Positions 1-6,079 of a stretch of 7,045 nt of DNA are shown one piece after another (position 1 is the stretch's first letter; every line of letters begins with the position of its first letter). Where the stretch lies: NCBI GenBank assembly GCA_030668755.1, contig DAOVEW010000046.1, positions 1 through 7,045 of the forward strand, read 5' to 3'. This DNA comes from Bacillota bacterium (GTDB taxonomy: Bacteria > Armatimonadota > Hebobacteria > Hebobacterales > Hebobacteraceae). The notes below the pieces were generated by a model, which saw nothing but the letters and a program-made list of their open reading frames with translations, had not been told where the DNA came from and ran no database searches. A program made the translations under genes and the position numbers.

Positions 1-2
1 GA

Positions 3-2348
3 GTGCCTGAGACAATGCGTGTGCTGCCCCTCGTTCTGCTCACAGCACTTCTGTGGCAACCGGCATGGGCGGATGACGCTGACAGCACGCGCGTCGCCGT
101 CGTGTTTGGTAGCCACTCCTTCGACGCAGCGACTCCGGACGAAGCTGCCCTCGTTCGCACCTTCACCGATACCGTGACCGCGGCGCTGGAGGCGATCGGC
201 GTTGCCTACGACTCCCTTGACGACTCAGATGTTGCGAACGGACACCTGGCGCGCTACGAGGTCGCGATCCTCCCCTACAGCTTTGTGATCCCCGAAGAAG
301 AGAGCGAGGCCATTGAGCGCCGCGTTCGGTCGGGCGGAACGCTCATCGTCTTCTACGGCATCAACGAGCGGTTGGCCGATCTGCTCGGGCTGGATGTCGG
401 CGCTCGCGTCGGCGGCGATTTCAGGAGTGTCCGTCTGGACGTTGGACGTCTGGAGGGCTTGCCGAAAAGCATCGAGCAGAACTCCTGGAACATTCGCAGG
501 GTTGCGCCCAATCGGCCTGATGCGCAGGTCGTTGGCGAGTGGATTGGCCCCGACGGTGAACCCCTGCACGAACCAGCTCTCATTGTCTCTGCCAACGGCG
601 CCTACATGGGGCATGTTCTCACAGCGGGCGATGTGGCCAACAAGGGGCTTATGCTGTTGGCAGTCCTGGAGCGTTTCCTGCCCGACCTTCGATCCGGAGC
701 CGGGGAGCGGGCCATTGCCGCCGGCTCCCGCCATCTGGACGCCCTATCCATGCGGCTGGCGGGGTCCGCCGCCTCCCCAAGAAACCGACGCTGGGCCGGT
801 AAACTGCTGGCCGAAGCGCGCGCGCAGATGGCGGAGGCCCGCAAGCGCGCTGTGCTCGGGCGCGACATGGACACGATCAAGACTGCCTTGGCTGCCCGCG
901 ACCACGCCTCCTTGGTCTACGCGCTGTCGAGTTCGGCGCGCAGCGGCGAGTTCCGCGGGGTCTGGATCCACAACGCTCACGGCATACCCGGATGGGGCTG
1001 GGAGCGCTCCGTACGAACGCTTCGCGATTGCGGCTTCAACGGACTGGTGGCCAACATGCTGTGGGCCGGCCTGGCGTACTACCCCAGCGAGCACCTTCCC
1101 GTCGCGCCATCCGTGGCGGAGCACGGCGACCAGATCGCCAAATGTCTGAAGTGGTGCAGGGAATTCGGGATTGAGCTGCATGTGTGGAAGGTCAACTTCA
1201 ACCTCGAGACTGCCCCTGCGGAGTTCCTCGACCGGCTCAGGGAAGAAGGCCGTCTTCAGCGCGACCGAGACGGATCTGAGATCGCGTGGCTCTGCCCCTC
1301 TGACCCCCGCAATCTCGCGCTCGAGCGGGACTCAATGCTCGAAGTCGTTCGCAAGTACGATGTGGCCGGCATCCATCTTGACTACATACGGTATCCGCAC
1401 GAAGGTGCCTGCTTCTGTGAGGGGTGTCGGGCCCGCTTCGAGCGTGAAGTCGGGGCAAAGGTAACTGAGTGGCCGCACGACGTGACAGAGGGATTGCTGC
1501 GCGATAGGTTTGCGCAATGGCGCCGCGATCAGATCACCAAGCTCGTCCGGGCCGTGGCAACAGAGGCACGGCGAATCCGCCCCGGCATAATGATCTCGGC
1601 CGCTGTGTTTGACTGGCCCGCCTCTCGTGACTGGGCGGGCCAGGGCTGGAAGCAGTGGATCGATGAAGGTCTGCTCGACTTCGTCTGTCCCATGGACTAC
1701 ACGCCCTCCACCGAGTTCTTCGAGTCGCTCATCGACCGCCAGGTGGGAACGGTGGGCGGCCGCGTGCCGGTCTATGCCGGCATTGGCGAGTTCCTGATCT
1801 CTGACCCGGATGTATTGATAGACCAGATAGAGAGTGCACGCCGACGAGGCGCAGACGGGTTCATATGCTTTTCCTACGAGCACATGGCGAGCACTGAGAA
1901 TCGCCTCCCGGCACTCAGCGCGTCGCTCACTGCCGATGCGCCGGGCGTCTCACCTCATCCCGCTCCCCGCGTACGCTTTGACCTCCCCCGCCCGATCTCC
2001 AGCCCCTCCGGGCTGGTCTACCCCGCCCACAGCGAGATGACCGTACAGGTGGCCCTGTCCAAGCAAGGCAATTACGCCGAGCCTATCGCTCGCGCCGACG
2101 GGCTTCTTGGCGTCGAATCGGCAGAGGGCGAACGCGTCCAGGATCTTGGCCGGATCAGTTCACAGGACTGCGCGCCTTTCACGGCCCATCTCAGACTCCC
2201 GCCTGGCCGCTATAGGCTCATCGTGCGCGGGACGGTGTCCTTTGCCGCCTCCGGGGCACGCGAATTCGTGGCACGCAGCCGACCATTCGAGATGCTCCCG
2301 ACGGATCGGGCCCCGGAGATCCCGGCGAACGGCGAGCCGACGCCCTAG
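3..2348 (+). CDS. Secreted GHL10 (DUF187-type) glycosidase-like protein with inactive amidotransferase-like N-domain
   Basis: This 781-residue exported protein probably acts on a glycan; its substrate is unknown. Residues 5-24 look like a signal peptide (hydrophobic core LPLVLLTALLW, then PAWADD). Residues about 28-230 resemble the class I glutamine-amidotransferase-like fold of beta-galactosidase middle domains. The expected nucleophile-elbow region reads LIVFYGIN with no Cys, so amidotransferase activity is unlikely. Residues 231-315 are a helical linker. The barrel starts at EFRGVWIHNAHG (316-327) and runs to about 640, with GIHLDYIRYP (456-465, Asp460), a Cys-rich CFCEGC (470-475), MDY (564-566), YAGIGEF (591-597) and FSYEH (623-627). 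These match the GHL10 family, whose characterised E. coli member DigH cleaves denuded peptidoglycan. The C-terminal ~130 residues look beta-rich. Start: GTG at 3 is the first in frame; ATG at 15 gives a more compact signal peptide and may be the true start. Any ribosome binding site for the GTG lies outside the window. The family call is firm; the substrate is not. Confidence 0.9.
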   Translation: MPETMRVLPLVLLTALLWQPAWADDADSTRVAVVFGSHSFDAATPDEAALVRTFTDTVTAALEAIGVAYDSLDDSDVANGHLARYEVAILPYSFVIPEEESEAIERRVRSGGTLIVFYGINERLADLLGLDVGARVGGDFRSVRLDVGRLEGLPKSIEQNSWNIRRVAPNRPDAQVVGEWIGPDGEPLHEPALIVSANGAYMGHVLTAGDVANKGLMLLAVLERFLPDLRSGAGERAIAAGSRHLDALSMRLAGSAASPRNRRWAGKLLAEARAQMAEARKRAVLGRDMDTIKTALAARDHASLVYALSSSARSGEFRGVWIHNAHGIPGWGWERSVRTLRDCGFNGLVANMLWAGLAYYPSEHLPVAPSVAEHGDQIAKCLKWCREFGIELHVWKVNFNLETAPAEFLDRLREEGRLQRDRDGSEIAWLCPSDPRNLALERDSMLEVVRKYDVAGIHLDYIRYPHEGACFCEGCRARFEREVGAKVTEWPHDVTEGLLRDRFAQWRRDQITKLVRAVATEARRIRPGIMISAAVFDWPASRDWAGQGWKQWIDEGLLDFVCPMDYTPSTEFFESLIDRQVGTVGGRVPVYAGIGEFLISDPDVLIDQIESARRRGADGFICFSYEHMASTENRLPALSASLTADAPGVSPHPAPRVRFDLPRPISSPSGLVYPAHSEMTVQVALSKQGNYAEPIARADGLLGVESAEGERVQDLGRISSQDCAPFTAHLRLPPGRYRLIVRGTVSFAASGAREFVARSRPFEMLPTDRAPEIPANGEPTP

Positions 2349-2457
2349 ACATGCTTGCGATGAGGCATGAAGTGGCCGCAGCGTCTATTGCGGGCGTGCA
2401 ACTGACTGTCGTGGTGGTTGCGTCCAACGCCGAGCGCAAGCAGCTTTAGGTCCAGCC

Positions 2458-2461
2458 GAGG
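2458..2461 (+). promoter_or_regulatory. Ribosome binding site for the DUF6785-type membrane protein
   Basis: GAGG lies 8 bases before the GTG at 2470. It is a modest Shine-Dalgarno match and supports the GTG start. The 121 bases between the preceding stop and this start show no clear promoter or terminator, so co-transcription with the upstream gene is possible but unproven. Confidence 0.4.
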
Positions 2462-2469
2462 CGTGCACA

Positions 2470-4494
2470 GTGCCCATTGACCGGCAGCCGCCTTTCCCTG
2501 GGCGGCCAACAGACTCAAGGACATCTCGCGATCAAGTGTCCGGGCCCCACCCAAAGCCGACGAACTCTTGGCGTGGGATCACCTGGCGCAGCGCGCTGCT
2601 GGGGCTCGTGCTGGCCGGCAGCCTGTGCGCCCTCACCCCCTACAACGACTACGTCATTGGCAACACCTACATTGCGGGCAATCACTTCCCCGTGGGAGCA
2701 GCCGCCGTGCTGCTCGCGCTCTCGCTCCTGAATCTGCTTCTCCGCCGCCTGCGCGGCCGCGTCCTTCTGACCGCGCAGGAGATCACGGTTGTGTACATCA
2801 TTGTAATGGTGACTTCCGGCATCCCATCCACCGGGCTGCTTCGCTACCTCCTCCCGGTGCTGACCACTCCCTACTACTTCGCCACCCCCGGGAATCGGTG
2901 GGAGGACGTGCTCTGGGGCCATATACCACAGTGGCTGGGAGTCAGCGACCCGGTTGCCGCGAGTTGGTTCTGGGAGGGAATGCCCGTGGGCGCATCTGTG
3001 CCCTGGGGGGCATGGTGGCTCCCCCTGTCTCGATGGGCCCTCCTCATCGCCGCCCTATGGCTGCTCATGCTCAGCCTTGCAGTCCTCGTGCGCAAACAGT
3101 GGGCCGAGAGCGAACGTCTGACCTTCCCGCTCATCCAGTTCCCTCTTGAGGTGCTGCGTCCCGGCGACGGAACCCCTGCATTGGCCTTCTTCCGCAACAG
3201 GCTCGTCTGGGTCGGCGCAGCCGCAGTCTTCTCTCTCCATCTGCTAAACGGACTGCATCAACACTTCCCCGCCATACCGAGCATCCCAGCATTCTGGGAC
3301 TTGGACTCCTATCTCGCAGACAGACCCTGGAGCGCTTTGGCCCCGCTGTACATCGGAGTCTTCCCGGCGACGATTGGCTTCGCCTATCTGCTCTCTCTCG
3401 AGGTCGCCGCCGGCTTCTGGATTGCCACGCTCTTCATGAAGGCAGAGGGAGTTGTCTTGAGTTCCCTCGGCTATGAGGGAGCGAGTGCTTGGGGGGGCGT
3501 CATCAGCCAAGTGACGCGTGGCCAGCAGATGGGAGGGCTGCTCGTGCTCTCCCTGGTGCTCCTCTGGCCTCTGCGCCGGACCATGATCAAGTCCCTCAGA
3601 CAGATCTTCGCCCCCAGCAAGACGGCCGATGACGCGCAGGAACCACTCAGCTACCGCTTTGCCGCAGCGGGGCTTGTCTGCGGGCTGGCCCTCGCCTTTG
3701 CCTGGCTAGTCACAGCCGGCATGGCCCCCCTGCTCGCCGCGGCATTCCTCCTCCTGCTCGTTGGCACTTACCTCGTGCTTACTCGTATCGTCGCCGAAGC
3801 CGGGATCTTGATGGTTCACCTCAGCTTCACTCCCGCCGACTACCTGCTCGCGCTCAGCGGGTCAGCGGGCCTGGGGAGCGCCAGTCTCACCATCCTCACG
3901 TTCGTTGACTGTGCCTTGACGTGGGACTTGCGCGAGTTCTTCATGCCATCCGCGCTCAACGCGTTCCGTCTCGCCGAGCAGTCGGGCATCAGGACCCGCA
4001 AGCTCAGCAGGCTCATCGGAGTGGCGCTGGTGCTGTGCGCGCTCATCGCTGTGCTTGCCTTCCTCCAGACGTGCTACCGCTCCGGGGCCGCCTCAGCCGC
4101 CGTAAGCCTGGATTCTCATCCCAGGCGCTTCTTCGCAACCCTCGCCTTCCAACTGGAGAACCCAAGCAAGCCCGCGAGCTTCGAGTATCTCGCTATGGCG
4201 GCAGGCGGCGCGCTCGTGGCCGCGCTCGCTTACCTCAGGGCCTACTTCGTGTGGTGGCCGATCCATCCGCTCGGCTTCGTCATGGCCACTTCCTGGGCGA
4301 GCCTGAACCTCTGGTCTTCGCTTTTCCTCGGCTGGCTCCTCAAGCTCCTGACGATCCGTTACCTCGGGCTTCGCGGGTACGTGCAGCTTCGCCCACTGTT
4401 CATGGGCATCATCATGGGCGATATCCTGGCAGCCGTCTTCTGGATAATCGTCGGTCTCTTCACCGGAGTCGGCATCATGGTCACCGTCAACTAG
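2470..4494 (+). CDS. Polytopic membrane protein, DUF6785/DUF6784 type (OPT-transporter-like)
   Basis: This 674-residue integral membrane protein has about 14 hydrophobic segments. A hydrophilic, Pro-rich N-tail of about 36 residues precedes the first helix (SALLGLVLAGSLCALTP). Family-like motifs, judged from memory, include LLTAQEITVVYI near residue 100, YYFATPGNRWEDVLW near 136, RKQWAESERLTFPLIQFPLE (208-227), RIVAEAGIL (439-447), and a C-terminal DUF6784-like block starting at WWPIHPLGF (595-603) and ending in a GIIMGDILAAVFW helix. These families resemble the oligopeptide transporter superfamily in layout, but I know of no characterised member, so transport is inference. It follows the GHL10 gene on the same strand after 121 bases, which suggests an enzyme-transporter pair. 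Start: GTG at 2470 has a plausible GAGG site. GTG at 2536 (residue 23) would shorten the unusual N-tail and cannot be excluded. The coding frame is intact, with no truncation. Confidence 0.85.
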   Translation: MPIDRQPPFPGRPTDSRTSRDQVSGPHPKPTNSWRGITWRSALLGLVLAGSLCALTPYNDYVIGNTYIAGNHFPVGAAAVLLALSLLNLLLRRLRGRVLLTAQEITVVYIIVMVTSGIPSTGLLRYLLPVLTTPYYFATPGNRWEDVLWGHIPQWLGVSDPVAASWFWEGMPVGASVPWGAWWLPLSRWALLIAALWLLMLSLAVLVRKQWAESERLTFPLIQFPLEVLRPGDGTPALAFFRNRLVWVGAAAVFSLHLLNGLHQHFPAIPSIPAFWDLDSYLADRPWSALAPLYIGVFPATIGFAYLLSLEVAAGFWIATLFMKAEGVVLSSLGYEGASAWGGVISQVTRGQQMGGLLVLSLVLLWPLRRTMIKSLRQIFAPSKTADDAQEPLSYRFAAAGLVCGLALAFAWLVTAGMAPLLAAAFLLLLVGTYLVLTRIVAEAGILMVHLSFTPADYLLALSGSAGLGSASLTILTFVDCALTWDLREFFMPSALNAFRLAEQSGIRTRKLSRLIGVALVLCALIAVLAFLQTCYRSGAASAAVSLDSHPRRFFATLAFQLENPSKPASFEYLAMAAGGALVAALAYLRAYFVWWPIHPLGFVMATSWASLNLWSSLFLGWLLKLLTIRYLGLRGYVQLRPLFMGIIMGDILAAVFWIIVGLFTGVGIMVTVN

Positions 4495-4511
4495 CGACGG
4501 TACGGCCTCCC

Positions 4512-4547
4512 GCGACGACACGTCTTGTGGGGACAAGCGCTCGTCGC
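4512..4547 (+). terminator. Long stem-loop after the membrane protein gene, possible terminator
   Basis: GCGACGA (4512-4518) pairs with TCGTCGC (4541-4547). Inside it CG (4521-4522) pairs with CG (4538-4539), and CTTGT (4524-4528) pairs with ACAAG (4533-4537) around a GGGG loop. That makes about 14 base pairs with small bulges, 17 bases after the stop codon. There is no T-tract, so it is not a classical intrinsic terminator; it may stabilise the 3' end or be part of a repeat. The right arm can also pair with AGCGACG (4493-4499), which overlaps the stop codon, so two structures compete. Confidence 0.35.
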
Positions 4548-5077
4548 TTAAGCGGGGACAGCCCAAACGCCAGCACGTCGCCAGACGTGCCACAACGTGC
4601 GCCAAAGCGATGCGGTCAGGAAGGGCAAAATCGCGCAGAGAAACTGCCAACCAAGGGCAGAGTGGTGGAGGAAACTGTACTCAGGATCGAACTCTCTCCA
4701 GATGTGGATGAGGTCAGGAGTTTCGATGACAGGGCGTTTCGGTCCAGGGAGTGGGAGTCGAAACCGCGCAGACATCCGATGGCTCATCCCGCTGTCGCCG
4801 CAGACTCCTTTGACACCCTCCGCCATGAGTCCATTGCAGGCCGGATACGGTCTCTGCGGCGGACATGGACCGTGCACAAGAGCGCAGAGTGGCCTCAGGC
4901 CGGGTTTCATCCTCCAGGCAAACACACCTCCCACGATACAGCATAGTATGTCTTCAGAGCAAGGCTATGGCGGTTTCAGGGCGAAATGACCACTTCAGCC
5001 GGGTTTCCGCCTGTCCGATTAATCATCACTCGAGATGTGCTGGTGTCTGCATCTTGCCCGTGCTGGCTTGCTGTGAA

Positions 5078-5084
5078 GAGGAGG
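5078..5084 (+). promoter_or_regulatory. Strong ribosome binding site that sets the lipoprotein start
   Basis: GAGGAGG is an almost perfect Shine-Dalgarno sequence, 9 bases before the ATG at 5094. It rules out the in-frame ATG at 5085, which touches it, and argues against the far-upstream ATG at 4986, whose product would carry a non-signal-like leader. Confidence 0.75.
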
Positions 5085-5093
5085 ATGGGAACC

Positions 5094-5597
5094 ATGATGA
5101 GGACGTATTGCGCCGTGGTGGTTGCCTTTGCCATCCTAATCTGGCCGTGCGGATGTGAGCGGAGTGAAAGGTCGGCTGGCCCTTCGGAGGTGTTTGACAT
5201 CACGCCGTTTTTTGGCCAGAGCCGGGAGGAAGTCACGAAAGGTCTCGGCGAGCCGTCCGGCGACTTCGGTTACGAGCTCATTTGGGAACGCGAGAAAACG
5301 CCGCCTCCTCTTCGGAGATTGGTTCTCGCATTTCGGCAGGACGAAGGGCCCGGTACCTGCTGGTACGTTCATGGCACAGTGGAAACAGCTGAAGACCTGG
5401 AGTCCGTCCCTGATCTGCTCGGCTTGGGAGGGCTGGAGAGGGACTGTACGCGGGACACGTTCCGTGCAGATGTGCCCGGCGCCGTCAGATCCGTTAGTCT
5501 GGAGGGCACGATTGGTCCGTACGAAGTCCGGATCATGGCAGCGGACGCCTCGGGTGTCAGCAAGCGGTACAAGAACTTCCACGTGAAGCTGCGCTGA
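5094..5597 (+). CDS. Small probable lipoprotein of unknown function
   Basis: This is a 167-residue exported protein that I cannot assign to a named family. The N-terminus MMRTYCAVVVAFAILIWP is a hydrophobic signal segment followed by CGC (residues 19-21) and then charged residues. Cys21 after Gly is the likely lipidation site, although the bases of the lipobox (Pro-Cys-Gly) are poor at -3 and -2. The mature part starts with a polar linker, then FDITPFFGQSREEVTKGLGE (34-53). That segment faintly resembles the BamE/SmpA pattern in which a short helix carries G-x-x-x-x-E-V and a Gly-x-Pro turn. The remainder is mixed alpha/beta, with two Cys (in GTCWYVHG and ERDCTRD) that could form a disulfide. 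The start at 5094 is chosen for the GAGGAGG site; ATG 5097 is the next codon. It stands alone between gaps of 599 and 482 bases, so it is probably a single-gene unit. That it is a real gene is likely; its function is unknown. Confidence 0.7.
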   Translation: MMRTYCAVVVAFAILIWPCGCERSERSAGPSEVFDITPFFGQSREEVTKGLGEPSGDFGYELIWEREKTPPPLRRLVLAFRQDEGPGTCWYVHGTVETAEDLESVPDLLGLGGLERDCTRDTFRADVPGAVRSVSLEGTIGPYEVRIMAADASGVSKRYKNFHVKLR

Positions 5598-5599
5598 GT

Positions 5600-5639
5600 T
5601 TGGACAACAGGCCAACTCGCGGTAGCCCGTACTGTCCAA
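5600..5639 (+). terminator. Inverted repeat after the lipoprotein stop, weak terminator candidate
   Basis: TTGGACA (5600-5606) is complementary to TGTCCAA (5633-5639), with one possible G-U pair outside. The loop is 26 bases and no T-tract follows. Its place directly after the stop is suggestive, but the loop length and missing T-run keep confidence low. Confidence 0.2.
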
Positions 5640-5718
5640 GAACTCATCTGCCTCTCAGAGCCCCGGAACACCCCATACCGTGCTACTCTCTGGGCTCGTG
5701 GACACCCCTGGTCTGGAG

Positions 5719-5750
5719 AAAATGGGGACAGTTACCTATTTTGTCCCGCT
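5719..5750. repeat. GGGGACA hairpin element, REP/RAYT-like fragment
   Basis: GGGACA (5725-5730) pairs with TGTCCC (5742-5747) across an 11-base loop GTTACCTATTT. AAAAT (5719-5723) and ATTTT (5738-5742) form an overlapping alternative pairing. From memory, the pattern GGGGACAGTTACCTATTTTG resembles short palindromic elements that flank REP-associated tyrosine transposases (Y1_Tnp family) in many environmental genomes. No transposase is present here, so this would be a solo, non-autonomous copy. Related GGGGACA words occur at 4529-4535 and 4554-4560. Confidence 0.5.
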
Positions 5751-5831
5751 CCCCCCTCCCACGCGCTGCACTTGCTCAGGACACCATTCGCCGCGCGGAT
5801 GCGCACCACGTCCCGGCCGCTTTTCCCATCA

Positions 5832-5911
5832 TGGCCTGCCATAAGCAAGCCCTGAGCATCCAAGGATGAAGAACAAGAGCCGACTGGCCTGCCATGAGCA
5901 AGCCCTGAGCA
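5832..5911. repeat. 27-base direct repeat, two copies with 53-base period
   Basis: Copies lie at 5832-5858 and 5885-5911 and differ at one base only (A5843 versus G5896). Each begins TGGCCTGCCAT and ends AGCAAGCCCTGAGCA. The 26-base spacer is not itself repeated. The second copy has an internal near-tandem of 11 bases (CATGAGCAAG, then CCTGAGCAAC) and runs on to GCGTCGAATGG at 5923-5933. The CCTGAGC...TCGAATGG layout resembles, from memory, a very widespread short interspersed repeat of environmental bacteria with the consensus CCTGAGCGAAGTCGAA. Two copies with a unique spacer are not enough for a CRISPR. Confidence 0.7.
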
Positions 5912-5922
5912 ACGCGAAGGGC
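5902..5922. repeat. Small hairpin inside the second repeat copy
   Basis: GCCCT (5902-5906) is complementary to AGGGC (5918-5922) across an 11-base loop. It straddles the end of the second 27-base copy and is what one expects of a palindromic dispersed repeat unit. Confidence 0.4.
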
Positions 5923-5943
5923 GCGTCGAATGGCGGAGGCGGT

Positions 5944-6038
5944 GGGAATCCCTGGCCGGCTAGCCCGGGCCGGGCTTCCCGGCTCCCTGGGCGAGCCCGT
6001 GCTCCCCTCGGGCCAGCCGGGCACGCGAACCCTGGCTG
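5944..6038. other. GC-rich block of overlapping inverted repeats upstream of the STN gene
   Basis: Several pairings overlap: GGGAA (5944-5948) with TTCCC (5976-5980); a near-perfect palindrome AGCCCGG-G-CCGGGCT (5962-5976); GGCTC (5981-5985) with GAGCC (5993-5997); CGGGCT (5971-5976) with AGCCCG (5994-5999); and CAGCC (6014-6018) with GGCTG (6034-6038). Transcribed RNA here would be highly structured. It could be a repeat remnant or part of a leader of the next gene. The high GC alone makes some pairing expected by chance. Confidence 0.4.
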
Positions 6039-6071
6039 CGTTTGGCGCGTCTAATAGACATCTCGTTGCGA

Positions 6072-6077
6072 AGGGGG
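6072..6077 (+). promoter_or_regulatory. Ribosome binding site of the STN-domain gene
   Basis: AGGGGG lies 2 bases before ATG 6080 and 5 bases before ATG 6083. The spacing favours the second ATG, which would remove only one Met. Confidence 0.5.
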
Positions 6078-6079
6078 AT

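Larger units (their letters stand above)
4495..5093. other. 599-base intergenic region without a convincing gene
   Basis: The stretch between the membrane protein and the lipoprotein gene holds a strong hairpin near its left end (4512-4547), the palindrome GCTTAAGC (4546-4553), and two copies of GGGGACA (4529-4535 and 4554-4560). Further right there is an inverted repeat GTCCAT/ATGGAC (4829-4834 and 4865-4870) and the palindrome GATTAATC (5017-5024). Open frames exist on both strands, but none has a recognisable domain or a good ribosome binding site. The most protein-like stretch is on the minus strand at about 4548-4760, where the translation resembles a helix-rich C-terminus; it could be a decayed gene. 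No clear sigma70 promoter is seen before the lipoprotein gene. Confidence 0.6.
5598..6079. other. 482-base intergenic region filled with short repeats
   Basis: No gene is supported here. From left to right it holds an inverted repeat just after the lipoprotein stop (5600-5639), a second weak one GAGCCC/GGGCTC (5658-5663 and 5692-5697), a GGGGACA hairpin element (5719-5750), a pyrimidine-rich run (5748-5760), a 27-base direct repeat in two copies (5832-5911) and a GC-rich self-complementary block (5944-6038). A TAATAG at 6052-6057, 23 bases before the next start, might serve as a -10 box, but no good -35 is visible. The stretch looks like a landing zone for small dispersed repeats. Confidence 0.6.

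Noticed and set aside
313..1149. A 278-codon + strand open frame inside the GHL10 gene
   Set aside because: It is a shadow frame with Trp/Pro/Arg-rich low-quality translation, while the overlapping frame encodes a clear multi-domain protein.
3921..4946. A 341-codon + strand open frame overlapping the end of the membrane protein gene
   Set aside because: Its first half is the +1 shadow of the membrane protein frame, very rich in Arg and Pro, with no domain or signal. High GC keeps such frames open.
5017..5024. GATTAATC as a -10 box or operator for the lipoprotein gene
   Set aside because: The palindrome is short, no matching -35 hexamer is found at a suitable distance, and a second copy is absent.
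5600..5869. An 89-codon + strand open frame in the repeat-rich gap
   Set aside because: It runs through the hairpin element and the first direct-repeat copy, lacks a ribosome binding site and has no protein-like pattern.
5832..5911. Possible mini CRISPR array
   Set aside because: There are only two repeats and one spacer, the second copy continues into further repeat-like sequence, and no cas gene is nearby; a dispersed repeat explains it better.
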